From Yponomeuta sedellus (taxonomy: Eukaryota > Arthropoda > Insecta > Lepidoptera > Yponomeutidae): 64,000 nucleotides of DNA. Location: contig OW203738.1 in NCBI GenBank assembly GCA_934045075.1, positions 3,472,001 through 3,536,000 of the forward strand, read 5' to 3'. Of this stretch, positions 51,614 to 62,480 are shown piece after piece. Both the position numbers and the translations under genes were made by a program. Each line of letters begins with the position of its first letter. Position 1 is the stretch's first letter. Under the pieces are notes generated by a model. It made no database searches and was not told the origin of the DNA. It saw nothing but the letters and a program-made list of their open reading frames with translations.

Positions 51614-51820
51614 TCAGACTAATATTATAAAGGCGAAAGTTTGTGTGTTTACGAGTGTGTATGTTTGTTACTTCTTCACGTCTAAACGGCTGGAGCGATA
51701 TTAATAAAATTTGGTATGGAGTTAGCTGACATCCTGGATTAACACAAAGGCTACGTTTTACTGTGGGAAAATATCTTATTTCCATGGGAAAATGGGTAAC
51801 CCGCGGGTAACACAACTAGT
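51614..51820 (+). mobile_element. Non-autonomous Helitron, complete
   Basis: TCAGACTAATATTATAAAGG start, terminal CTAG|T, inserted between A (51613) and T (51820) as Helitrons do. Confidence 0.88.
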
Positions 51821-51824
51821 GCAG

Positions 51825-52370
51825 TATAAACGCCATACTTTGGGGCCCAATTTGAAATGCAGCACTTGCTTCAAGCCTTAATCTATGTCGGGTAGTTCTG
51901 AATTATCCAAGCTGTTGAATTAGGAGTACTATAATAAAATATCTAACAATAATATCAATCAACACCAAAGCTATTTGTAAAAATAACCACTGCTTATAAA
52001 ATAACAAATCATAAATAAACTATATCTATCAAATTGTTAGAAGAGATGATGATATACTTTTTAATGTGGTTTTAAATGATAAAATATTGTGCAGCATACA
52101 TTGTACCTTCTCGGAAAGATATTTATATAAATGTTGAAATCTAAAGTGTTTAAAAATAAGTATTGGCTCTTGAGGTTAGGTAGGAATGTAGTTTTTAAGA
52201 CTCGGGAGAAATTATTTTGCAGTGATAAAACTCACTATCATTACTGTCTCGATTTGCATAGTAACTAGCTTTAGGGGTTGAATGATTAATGTACATTTTG
52301 ATTTACAATCGATCCAAGTAAAAAAAGGTTTTTTACCGAGCTGTTTTATTATGAAGTTATACTAGCGATT
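51825..52370. other. Intergenic, nothing recognised
   Basis: AT-rich; no gene or repeat end seen. Confidence 0.4.
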
Positions 52371-52374
52371 CCAC

Positions 52375-52520
52375 ATCTGAGGAAACCTGAGTGTCAGACG
52401 TGTTCAAAAACTTCACCGTTTGAAATTGCCAATCCGCGGTGGGCACGCTTGGTAATTAAGCCCATACTCTCTCTGTGAGAAGGCCTGTGCCCTGCACTTG
52501 GACGGTTAAGGCTACATAAA
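52375..52520 (+). repeat. Repeat E copy
   Basis: 'ctgaggaaacctgagtgtca', 'gaaattgccaatccgcggtg', 'ggcctgtgccctgcacttgg'. Confidence 0.8.
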
Positions 52521-52928
52521 AAAAATGAGTCATTCTTTTGAGTTTCTTCACTGCAAAATGACTTCGTTATCGGTGGGATGAATTTAAACGATAGAAATTA
52601 GTATCACGTTTCTTCTTCGCATTTCTATTGTAAATAGCTGTTATTTAGAAAATTTAATGGATAGGATAGTTTTTTTTTTCCCTAAATTTAGGCGTTGCCT
52701 TACTAATTTTTTGGCTCGTTTGTGATTTGGGATAACATTGCTTTAGTTGTTCTATGTGTGTGGGAATATTGTGTTTTTGTCTAAGACAATAAGGGCGAGA
52801 GCTGTCTGAAATGTTTTATTTAAGTTCCGCTGAACATAACGCATAATATATTAGTTAAAAAAAGGCTGTGCGCTTAGTTAGAACCTCTCATTTTGCACAA
52901 ATCCTTATGGTCCTGGCCACTCCTAGTG

Positions 52929-53272
52929 GGTGGGTCTCATTATTTCCACTGAGAATAATGCATAGTTATTCTGATACTAGCGATTAAAACGCAATGGAAA
53001 TAGTGATACTATTTCCATTGCGTTTTTAAATTCGCGACGCCGACTTCACGGTCGAATTTTTTTTGCGTCGAAGAGATTATTTGACACTTCTGTGCGTTTT
53101 CATGAATCGCTTATAATGGTATTACTGAGACGGTTTGTTACAGAAATCGGTTATCACTAATTCCATTCGATGTGTTTCACGTCAGTGGCTATTGTGAGAC
53201 GGATTTGCGTAAACCTGGCAGTAAGTATCTGAATTTCCATTGCAATGGAAAATGGAAATAATGAGACCCACC
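52929..53272. mobile_element. MITE-like element, 344 bp
   Basis: Perfect 20 bp terminal arms 52929-52948 and 53253-53272 (ggtgggtctcattatttcca). An inner perfect palindrome 'aaaacgcaatggaaatag...' lies at about 52987-53025. Confidence 0.75.
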
Positions 53273-53371
53273 TCTCAAAGCGGGAGTTGAGCACTATAAG
53301 GGATGTAAGAAAATCCCCTTTTAAAAAAGTGGAGTTATGTCTGTGAACAAGAGCCTTTTGTCCAAGTTGTC

Positions 53372-53527
53372 CAGTAATCCAGAAAGTATTGTAAACAGGT
53401 TCGAAATTTCACTGATCCCGGTAAGTCGCCCATTAACTCAGTTGGTCGAGCACTGGCACGGTTAACCAGTGGTCGCGGGTTCGAGTCCCGGCATGGGTGG
53501 AATTTTTAGCCTCTAAATAGGTTTTTA
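53372..53527 (+). mobile_element. SINE-A, sense copy ending at the T-run
   Basis: TSD caagttgtc at 53363-53371 and 53528-53536. Ends 'aataggttttta' without the AAAAATAAAAATAG tail. Confidence 0.85.
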
Positions 53528-54012
53528 CAAGTTGTCAGTGTTCGATACATTTTGGTGTTGTGTGTATTGAATCTTAATGTGGATTTTGATACTCCCCATG
53601 TAATGTATAATGACTCCGATTAGAGAAAGGGACGAGACCACTATTTGCCTCTCGCTTTTCCAATAAAGATAAGATAAGAATATACTTTATGGTATATTAT
53701 TATATTATTATTATATATGGTATTTATGGTACATTGAAAACAAAACAACAAATACAAAATAGTTACAATGGTACAAAGTACAATTGGCGGCCTTATTGCA
53801 ACGATGGAAAGTTGCTGAGGGTAATTAGAAAGAAATCAAGCCGAGACGTGTGAAAGAGAGGCAAATAGTTATCCAGTCCCCTTTTCACGGGAATCAAGTG
53901 CTCGGTCGGCAGTTTTAATTGTACGTACAGTACTGCGTGTTGCCAGTGGCAAGGTAAAGTTGCAGTCAGTTAGCTTTTAGAATATACCTACTATTGGATA
54001 GAATCTGAAATA

Positions 54013-54165
54013 CGTAATACAGAGAATATTGTAAAGAGGTTCGAAATTTCACTGATGCCGTGAGTCGCCCATTGGCTCAATTGGTAGAGCGCTGGTACGG
54101 ATAGCCAGAGGTTGCGGGTTCGAATCCCGGCATGGGTGAAATTTTTAGCCTCTAAATAGGTTTTT
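54013..54165 (+). mobile_element. SINE-A, tail-less copy
   Basis: TSD agaatctgaaata at 54000-54012 and 54166-54178. Begins 'cgtaatacagagaatatt' and ends exactly at 'aataggttttt'; no A-rich tail. Confidence 0.92.
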
Positions 54166-54204
54166 AGAATCTGAAATATTCGTGTAATAGAAATATCGGA
54201 ACTA

Positions 54205-54345
54205 ATATGACAGTAAGGCCCGCCACTGTCTTACAATCCTCCACCAACTCGGACTTGGCCCCCGTGGCGGAGTATGGCCTAACCTTCCTGCGATGCAGGA
54301 AGAGACCCGTGCCCCAGCAGTGGGGACATAAAAGGGTTGATAAAG
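54205..54345 (+). repeat. Repeat B 3' part
   Basis: 'gacagtaaggcccgccactg' to 'cagtggggacataaaagggt'. Confidence 0.8.
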
Positions 54346-54668
54346 AAATAAAGAATATGACACAATTGCCGTTATATTATACACATATATAAAAAACTGG
54401 TACCCACGATACGGGGTCTCCTAGTGTGGGTGCCGCTGGAAATGTACCTAAATATAAGTTATGAGCAATAAACATATTTTTACTTTACTTTACAATTTAC
54501 ATATCTTTTCAAAATAGTAAAGAAAAGTTTTATACAGAGCAGGAAGTAGTATTACACTCGTGTGCTTTCGGCGAAAACCGAAGCCTACTCTAGAGCCCGA
54601 GGTATATTCTAAAAGCTAACAGACTGTACAATGGTGTCCCTTACATCACAGCTGTGTAGATTTTAATG

Positions 54669-55265
54669 TGGTCACCTACTTTGCCCTTTAAGGCGCTTGG
54701 GGCGTTAACTAGCGCCACCAATGGAATAACAATCGTAACTTGTTTTATGATACGTTTTTTTTTTTCAAAAAGTCATAATCTTAAATCTTAATATGTATAC
54801 TATTTTCTAAGGTTAACACGGTAGACATAATTAAAACCTTTTTTTTACACGGATTTATGCTCGTTTATTACATTTTTACAATTTTCCGACGTTTCGGCAC
54901 TTTTTCAGGTGCCGTGGTCTCGGATGACTCGGAATTCGAAACGTCGGAAAATTGTAAAAATGTAATAAACGAGCATAACTCCGTGTAAAAACAGTTTTAA
55001 TTATCTTAGTATGTGTGATAACTATTTTTAGACCATACAGCCTAGAACGTAGTATGAACGTCCTAGGACTAATCGATTTCCGCTAAAAACGGCCTTGGTT
55101 GTTCATTCTATGTTCTATACGTAGGTTCGAAGTTATCACAGATGTTAAGATTTCTCATGTTCACTTTTAGGTAAAAACGTATGATGAAACAAGTTATGAT
55201 ATTTTTTTTCATTGGTGGCCCTCGTTAGCGCCCCGAAGCGTCTTATTATGGTCACCTATTTAGCC
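54669..55265. mobile_element. Large inverted-repeat element with an inner palindrome
   Basis: Arms 'ggcgcttggggcgttaacta...gccaccaatgg' (about 54690-54760) and their complement (about 55180-55250). Inside lies a second palindrome, 54836-54995, with arms 'cgtttattacatttttacaa...ccgacgtttcg'. Confidence 0.65.
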
Positions 55266-55487
55266 CAGAGCTTGTATGATGCCGGCATCTCTTGCTCACA
55301 CTATCACACTGCGTTACCACGCCCTTCAGACCACCCAGATTTCAGCCTGTAGCTGCTGCGTGTATTCAGCTTAAGCTATGTGTATGAATATGATAAGCCA
55401 CATCGATTACCCCCTTCCAATAGGCTCTTCTATTGGTTTGGGGTAATCGTGGTAAACGCCAAACCGCGTGGTGGTTAAGCCAAATCT

Positions 55488-55665
55488 AAAAACCTATTTA
55501 GAGGCTAAAAATTTCACCCATGCCGGGATTCGAACCCGCAACCTCTGGCTATCCGTGCCAGCGCTCTACCAATTGAGCCAACGGGCGACTCACGGCATCA
55601 GTGAAATTTCGAACCTCTTTACACTATTCTCTGTATTACGTACAGTATTAAAAATCAAAATAGTA
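55488..55665 (+). mobile_element. SINE-A, inverted copy with TSD
   Basis: TSD taagccaaatct / taagcccaatct (55476-55487, 55666-55677). Antisense body, then a short sense tail 'attaaaaatcaaaatagta'. Confidence 0.88.
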
Positions 55666-55721
55666 TAAGCCCAATCTCTCTGTCAGAGGACTGTGCCTAT
55701 AGTGGAACGTACATACGATAC

Positions 55722-55955
55722 GATATCAACCCTTGTATGTCCCCACTGCTGGGGCACGGGTCTCTTCCTGCATCCTAGAAAGGTTAGGCCATACTCCACC
55801 ACAGGAGGCCAAGTTCGGGTTGGTGGAGGAGTGTAAGACAGTGGCGGGCCTTACTGTGAGAAGTTATCAAGCGGCCTCTGACATGGCTTAACGACTGCCA
55901 TTACGTGACAGCCGGCACCAACGGCTTAACGTGCCTTGCGAAGCACGGAACACAT
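55722..55955 (-). repeat. Repeat B copy
   Basis: Antisense, 'gtatgtccccactgctgggg' to 'cgtgccttgcgaagcacgga'. Confidence 0.8.
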
Positions 55956-55965
55956 ACATAGTCAT

Positions 55966-56425
55966 ACTATTTTTATTTTTAATGCACTAACCCGTGCTAA
56001 GGAACAAATTTAAAAACCTATTTAGAAGCTAAAAATTTCACCCATGCCGGGATTCGAACCCGCAACCTCTGGCTATCCGTGCCAGCGCTCTACCAATTGA
56101 TCCAATAGGCGACTCACGGCATCAGTGAAATTTCGAACCTCTTTACACTATTCTCCGTATTACGTACAGGCAGCGACATCTGACTTAAGCAAATTGCATT
56201 ACTTACAGCCCCGACTACCTACTTTGCAGTTTTAACATCGGAACGATATCACTATACCCACATGATTATACTATTTTTATTTTTAATGCACTAACCCGTG
56301 CTAAGGAACAAATTTAAAAACCTATTTAGAGGCTAAAAATTTCACCCATGCCGGGATTCGAACCCGCAACCTCTGGCTATCCGTGCCGCATGGGTGAAAT
56401 TTTTAGCCTCTAAATAGGTTTTTAA
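55966..56425 (-). mobile_element. SINE-A, inverted tandem copy, 460 bp
   Basis: TSD acatacatagtcat at 55952-55965 and 56426-56439. One whole antisense unit and part of a second, then a flip at 'gtgcc|gcatgggtgaaat' to a short sense piece ending 'aataggttttta'. Confidence 0.9.
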
Positions 56426-56439
56426 ACATACATAGTCAT

Positions 56440-56590
56440 TTAAAAACCTATTTAGAGGCTAAAAATTACACCCATGCCGGGATTCGAACCCGCAACCTCT
56501 GGCTATCCGTGCCAGAAAAATAAAATAACATAAAAAACCAGTAAATTTGTTCCTTAGCACGGGTTAGTGCATTAAAAATAAAAATAGTAT
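56440..56590 (+). mobile_element. SINE-A, second insertion at the same target
   Basis: Uses the downstream copy of the previous target as its own: next copy 'atgcatagtcat' at 56591-56602. Antisense head, about 28 bp of A-rich filler, then sense 3' tail. Confidence 0.88.
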
Positions 56591-56609
56591 ATGCATAGTC
56601 ATTATTAAT

Positions 56610-57590
56610 CGTGGTAATCGGCGTAGTATTTTTGCGTTTGAGAGCGTTACACGCTCCGCTAAGTACATATAATACTAACAGTGTATTCATAGTTCTTTTG
56701 TCTGTGTTAATTACTTTTGTAATTTGTATTAACTTAGTTTTATGGGTTTTTTTTTATGTATTAAATACAAATATTCTTGCTCATGAAATAAATTCAAACA
56801 TTCGCAATCTACGCAAGGCCCAAAAATCGGCTTATGATATTCTTTTATATACATTTGTAGTGGCTTAGATTTGTTAACACAGTGGAACTGTGCCGTATAG
56901 ATGTAAAATGAATTTTTTTATTTACAGTGATTAGTTTAAAAATAAGTATTTTTAAAGAAATTTTGTCTAGAGACCCGTCAGATGGGGCAAATCAGATTTT
57001 AATGTGCTAAAGTTTCGTTCTCATTTCGGTAATGAAAAGTTTTTTTCAAAAAGTTTTTCTAAAACAAAATGGTGGTCACCATTTTGTTTTGACTTAAAAA
57101 AAACGTGTCCACCATATTGGAATCTTCTATTAGTCTGAAACTAATACATTTCAAAGGATAAATGCCTAAGTTATAAATTATAATTCTGCATTTTAAATGT
57201 ATTGTATGTAGCTCGCGTCAAGCCATATGTCTCGGTACACACGACTGCACATCAGCTTTTCCACTGACGCTCCAAAGTGCAAAGCTTGATCTGCTATCTT
57301 GCGTGGATGTTTTGTAATTTAGTTATTCGTCAGTTGTCATTTCTATTGGAACGGTTGTGTATAGAAATCGCATTTTAAAATCTTCAGGGGTCTTAGTCGG
57401 GATCGTATAACTTAATTTTTTTTCTACGTACCTATATAAAATAAATAAAATATAATATTCATGGGCATATTACACAGATCTCGTTAGCCCTATACTAAGT
57501 ACAACTAAATGACTTGTGTTACAGGTGCTAACTCTACGATAAATTTAATACAATAAATACATAGATAACATCCAAGACCCGAGACAAAAT
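56610..57590. other. Intergenic, with a 30 bp palindrome
   Basis: 57061-57074 (aaaacaaaatggtg) and 57077-57090 are perfect inverted arms. No gene recognised. Confidence 0.5.
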
Positions 57591-57599
57591 AGAAATGTT

Positions 57600-57690
57600 C
57601 GTTTCCTCGTTTGACCCGGCCGGGGATCGAACCCGAGACCTTCGGTTTTACAGAAGCGTGCCAAACCGCTGCGCCACCGAGGCCGTATTA
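57600..57690 (-). repeat. tRNA-like sequence, SINE head or tRNA pseudogene
   Basis: Antisense B-box 'ggggatcgaaccc', A-box-like 'ggtggcgcagcggtttggc' and 'cttctgtaaaaccgaaggtc'. A mature stem could not be verified by eye. Confidence 0.4.
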
Positions 57691-57699
57691 AAATATTAT

Positions 57700-58310
57700 C
57701 TGCGTCCGAAAACATTGTTATCTGTGCTTTTCTTAAATGGACCAAAGCGATAATAATAATTATTATAGTATCCAACCTATATGTTTTGGGACGCTTCAGG
57801 GTAAAGCCCCTGTGTTTTCAATGAGCCGTTTTCTGCACAAAATCATAAAGCAATTCATAGATGGTGATGAAATTAAAAGTTGTATGGCACAGTTGGCTGA
57901 GGGGCTGGGAAACTGTTTGCCTCTCGCTCATACAATATAAACTTCAGTGTTGTGTGAGCGACAGGTGGGTGGTTCGGTCTTTTTCTTTGATTAGCAGGTT
58001 TTTTGTTATATATCGTACATTCTTATTGTAAATGTGTATCTAAATAATGTAAGTTTCTAACTTCACGTTATAATATGAAGTACCCAACTAAAAACTGTGC
58101 CTTGTCATTGTCAGACATCGAGAAATTTTACTTCTCGATTTCTGACAAGGTACATTAGCTAGTTTTTAGCATTTTGTACTTGTTCCATGTGCTAATAAGA
58201 AACATGGTGTTCAGCTCTTTATTTCCTATTCTCTAGTAATTCCGTGGAAATCTGTAATTGGCCTTACTATAAGTATTTTTGTTTGTAATATTTTGTTTAG
58301 TTTCGTTGTT
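57700..58310. other. Intergenic, nothing firm
   Basis: An imperfect inverted repeat around 58100-58150 ('tgtcagacatcgagaaat'). No gene. Confidence 0.4.
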
Positions 58311-58327
58311 GATTTTCCTATCAATAA

Positions 58328-58484
58328 TTACACTATTTTTATTTTTAATGCACTAACCCGTGCTTCACTGATGCCGTGAGTCGCCCATTGGCTCAATTGG
58401 TAGAGCGCTGGTACGGATAGCTAAAGGTTGCGGGTTCGAATCCCGGCATGGGTGAAATTTTTAGCCTCTAAATAGGTTTTTAAA
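58328..58484 (+). mobile_element. SINE-A, inverted copy with 14 bp TSD
   Basis: TSD tttcctatcaataa at 58314-58327 and 58485-58498. Antisense 3' tail ('aatgcactaacccgtgc') joined to a sense body from 'ttcactgatgccg' to 'ggtttttaa'. Confidence 0.92.
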
Positions 58485-58653
58485 TTTCCTATCAATAAAT
58501 AAAATAAAAAAAATAAAAAAAATAGTGCTTACAGGCGTGGCTCTTTGGGCAAGATCCGTAATAAGACTGTCAAAAATAATCTGCGCTGAGCAAAATTTGA
58601 CAGACCTATCCCTGTCCTTGTATGAGCGCGCCTATCAGAACCATCTATGAATT

Positions 58654-58771
58654 TTAAAAACCTATTTAGAGGCTAAAAATTTCACCCATTCCGGGATTCG
58701 AACCCGCGACCCCTATCCGTGCCAATTGTCCTTAGCACGGGTTAGTGCATTAAAAATAAAAATAGTATAAT
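58654..58771 (+). mobile_element. SINE-A, shortest clear inverted copy, 118 bp
   Basis: TSD catctatgaatt at 58642-58653 and 58772-58783. Antisense ttaaaaacctatttagaggc...ccgtgcc, then sense 'aattgtccttagcacgggtt' and tail. Confidence 0.92.
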
Positions 58772-59372
58772 CATCTATGAATTGTTTAGTGAATTCGTCC
58801 TAAAAACGGCTTGACTTGCGTCTATATGCGCCACCGACTGTACAAAGTGAATCGGTACTAAATAGAATTAACTTCTGAGGATCATTCGAGTTCGTATTTT
58901 ACATTGTAATTATAAAATCGTCGTCGTTGCTCAGCGCTGTTCTATTTATTGTGTAAATAAAAACAATAAACTAGTTGAGAAAAAAATACTTTTAGTTTCA
59001 TTTGTGATTCATATTTGCACCGAATACCCGTCTCTCATTAATTTTCCTCAGCAACTTTCCGTCATAATGGTGTCTGGAAGTAATTGCTTTTAGCATTAAG
59101 GCCGCCAATTGTATTCTGTATCTTTAGATGACTTATGTGCTCTGGTGTACAATAAAGAATATTCTTATCTTATTATTTCACAATGTTTGTGTTTGTCAGT
59201 CTTCCGCCTCTTCGCCAACGATGACTACTATCCGTAGTAAAGTGACCGTCAGGTCTTTGGAATTCGCAAAACCAAAGCGGTCGCAGTTGCGGTGCCGGTA
59301 GCGGTCTATCACTTTATAGTTGTAATATGAACCCGATTGATTGACAGCTGAATAAATCTGCGTCCGCGGTCA

Positions 59373-59490
59373 GACGAAACACACCAACAACGCGATGGCG
59401 GGCCATACAAACGTCCGCATAAATAGGTACTACTGCAGTAAACGTATGTATGGACCGCCGCCGCCCGCCATCACGTTGGTGTGTTTCATC
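59373..59490. repeat. Imperfect inverted repeat, about 30 bp arms
   Basis: 'gacgaaacacaccaacaacg' (59373) against 'cacgttggtgtgtttcatc' (59472). Probably a MITE remnant. Confidence 0.6.
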
Positions 59491-59499
59491 CTTTAGTGT

Positions 59500-60270
59500 C
59501 AATACGTCTGTACAATTACTAGTAGATACCTTCTGCAGACCTTCACGGCGACTGCTTTGGTTTGTGAGTTTCTTAAAAGTACTATACGGCGCATTATACC
59601 TCGGGTCGCTATCCTCTCCAGACGCGAGATAATAAATTTAAAAGACATTTAGAACCATTACATAATAAAAGAACGAAATAGTTTGCTCTATAATTTTTAC
59701 ATTATTTTTTTATTTTACTTTACGTAATTACTTTTAAAGATTCTTTAAATGGGTGCAATGCCAATTTAGCTGGCACTACCTTTACTAGATCACTATTTTA
59801 AAAATCATTATCGAATAGGGCCTCTGATTGGCTAAGTACACCGCCATGTCTTTCATGCTGCTTTCTGATTCGCTAGCGCCCGAGTTGTCTTCGCATTCGC
59901 TGCGCGGGAGTTATAGTAATTATGGAGTCTTACTCTATATTAATCTCTATGATTATTGAAGTCTGCAGTCATTTCCAAAAGGACATCTGTAATAAAATAC
60001 AACATAGACATTAGACAGATTTCACGTGCTAGTGAACCATACAGGAACGGCAGGAAAATAGAACAAGCTGCTTAAGTATTGTGGCTGGTTTCACATCGGT
60101 TCTAGGGCTTCATGCCGACCGAGAACCGAGGGTCACTGTCCTGGGTTTACTGGGACTTGGTAGCATTTATGCCAAAAACAGCAATTTATATATAAGCGTT
60201 ATAATAGCGAACTATAGTTTGACCAGCAAGTTTTTTTTCTAATATATTTTATTTTCATTTTACTGGTTCT
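59500..60270. other. Intergenic, nothing recognised
   Basis: No gene or clear repeat end seen. Confidence 0.4.
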
Positions 60271-60274
60271 TACA

Positions 60275-60450
60275 GATGTTTTTGAACTAACAACGCAGCG
60301 TTTGGCCCCCACCAGCCCGCTGGATCAACGTTCCGAGGCAATTTACTGGAAGAGGCTGAATGAAGATGGCCCAGGACAGAAAGGTGCGTCTTGGGGAGGC
60401 ATGTCCAGCAGTGGAAGAATACGGGCTGATTGATTGATTAATTGATTGAC
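60275..60450 (+). mobile_element. LINE 3' end, truncated
   Basis: 'cttggggaggcatgtccagc', 'agtggaagaatacgggctga', then a (ttga)n tail: another RTE-like 3' terminus. Confidence 0.6.
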
Positions 60451-60458
60451 GTTCTTAC

Positions 60459-60583
60459 TTTCTTGTTCTTTCTTGGCCTGGTTTTCTTTCTCTTTTTGGG
60501 TCTGCGTCGCTTCTTCTTTTTGCTAGGTCTCTTCTTGTGTGTCTCCCGCGGCGGGGTGCGCTTGCGCAGGACGCTGCGTAGAC
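60459..60583 (-). CDS. Candidate internal exon, very basic, gene unknown
   Basis: On the minus strand a 125 nt segment lies between ctcgcggcag| and |gtaagaac, a good acceptor and an excellent donor. The open frame (entry phase 2) encodes 41 residues such as LRSVLRKRTPPRETHKKRPS, then KKKKRRRPKKRKK and RPRKNKK. RKR-type dibasic sites are present. I do not recognise the gene. Basic segments of this kind occur in nuclear proteins and in heparin-binding tails of secreted factors. No neighbouring exon was found, so it may be chance or a gene fragment. Confidence 0.35.
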
Positions 60584-60599
60584 CTGCCGCGAGATGGCG

Positions 60600-61410
60600 T
60601 TAGAGGAGTCAATGATTTGAATACTTAATACACATTATTTTGTTATTAACACAAACAAACGCCATACCTAGTTTACTTACGCTACCTTATTTACAGGTGT
60701 CCACAGCACATCATGCAAAAAATATATCAAAAAAACCCTCCCGCCACCTTTTAAATAAATCATAAAATACGCGCGTCTATGCAATAAAATGTCAAGGTTG
60801 ACTTGCTGCTCCCTGTACCAGGGTAGAACAAAATCCCCATAGGTATCGACTTCCGAAGATGGAAGCTTCTAGAGCGCTCAATAAACTTCCTACTATGGAA
60901 AAACCTTCGAAATCGTCAAAAAATATCTGCTGAGTGAAGGCGAACCTTATGGATCAAATTATTATTGTTCCCAAAAAAAAAAGTGTCGATGTAGCCCTCA
61001 GAACAACATATTGTTCTGAGATGTAGCCATAACATGCCATAACACAATTTTGACTTCGTGATTATTGGAAAATTATTACCGATTAAATATTTAAAAATTC
61101 GTATATTTACAGTTGTGAGTAGTGTCATTCTATGTTAGTACATATTTTCTCATATTTACAGTGTTCATTGCTTGCCGCTTGATGATGGCAACAATGGTTG
61201 ATGTAGGCACTTTCTACTTTCTCAGCGAGCATAGCCAGGATCGCCCTGAGCCGTAGACAGTCTCTGTCTACGCCCTGAGAGCATTAAAACGTAGTGATTA
61301 TATTCTCTGTGAGCGCATTCTTGTACAGGACTCTCCGGAGAGCCCCTACCGATTTTCGCGTATACCTATGTAAATTTGTACTTACTTAATAAATTATCGC
61401 AATTAGACCC
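60600..61410. other. Intergenic, nothing recognised
   Basis: Short inverted repeat 'ctcagaacaacatattgttctgag' core at about 60999-61022; no gene. Confidence 0.4.
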
Positions 61411-61415
61411 CTTTA

Positions 61416-61786
61416 CAGTCTGTTAGCTTTTTGAATATTCATCGGCTACTATCGGATAGAATCGGATATATTCGTGTAGGTAATAGAAAATATCTGAACT
61501 ACATAATATGACACTAAGGGCTGATTTTTCAATAATCAAGTCAGATAACTTTTATCTGAGGAATAAAAATGGCGGTTTGACATAATTTTCGTACGTAAGC
61601 TGTCAAACCGCCATTTTTATTCCTCAGATATAAGTTATCTGACTATTGAAAAATCAGCCCTTAATTAAATAAACTTAATAAGAAAAGTTTTATACAGAGC
61701 AGGAAGTAGTATTACACTTGTGTGCTTTCGACGTAAACCGAAGCCTATTCTAGAGCCCGCGGTATATTCTAAAAGCTAACAGACTG
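61416..61786. mobile_element. MITE-D copy carrying a nested MITE
   Basis: CAGTCTGTTAGCTTTTTGAA ... CTAAAAGCTAACAGACTG with TA at both ends (61414-61415, 61787-61788). Confidence 0.88.
61517..61661. mobile_element. TA-target palindromic MITE, 145 bp
   Basis: agggctgatttttcaataat ... its complement, TA at 61515-61516 and 61662-61663; arms about 65 bp, nearly perfect. Nested in MITE-D. Confidence 0.88.
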
Positions 61787-61932
61787 TACGTAATGTACGT
61801 ACGGGCATCACGAGCAAGGTTTTGAAACGTTCTTGATTGCGAGTCATTAGAAATACTACCTATATTTCATTTAGCTTTCGTCTACATTTATGCCATAACC
61901 TTGGTAGAGATAATTAAGATTATGTAAAGAAC

Positions 61933-62085
61933 AAACTACGCCCTCCGGCCAGATGGACCGACGACCTGAAAAAGGTGGCTGGTGGTGACTGGATGGCGAA
62001 AACGGGAGATCGGGTCTTGTGGCGCACCCTGGGGGAGGCTTATGTCCAGCAGTGGACTGCAATAGGCTGAAATGATGATGAAAGA
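61933..62085 (+). mobile_element. LINE 3' end (RTE-like), best-preserved
   Basis: Open frame RPDGPTTKKVAG-like: readable WTDDLKKVAGGDWMAKTGDR and VLWRTLGEAYVQQWTAIG, stop, then 'aatgatgatgaaag' tail. Confidence 0.8.
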
Positions 62086-62480
62086 ACAAACTATATGTAC
62101 GTATATGTAGTTGAGTCTCTATTGATGATTCTAGGCGACAACCACCCCAAAGTGTGTCGTTCCCAAGATAACTGTTTTATTTTATCTTTATCGTAAAATC
62201 TAGATTTCATAAGAGTGTTTATGACTACAACCTTATCAATCACAAGATATCAATATTTGTACATGTTTATAGTCTTAGTGACTAATATTAATTACTATAG
62301 GAATTGAAATAAAATATAGGTCAATTATATTTGTACAAGTACTTTTTATTTCATATATTTATTACTTATTTAAAACATAACATAAAAATTATATTTTTAG
62401 CCCACTGGGGCGGAGCCCAAAAGGAGGGTACCTAATATCGTATATATTTAGTAGGTATGTACCTATTTAGTATTTATTTG

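Larger units (their letters stand above)
53963..54626. mobile_element. MITE-D copy carrying a SINE and repeat B
   Basis: 'cagtcagttagcttttagaa' ... 'ctaaaagctaacagactg' + TA. The body is interrupted by SINE-A (54013-54165) and by a block with repeat B (54207 to about 54518). Confidence 0.8.

Noticed and set aside
7270..58490. Many tRNA-like segments with good A and B boxes as tRNA genes
   Set aside because: They are embedded in SINE-A/SINE-C copies with shared tails and TSDs, carry the same non-tRNA flanks and cannot form a proper acceptor stem by eye.
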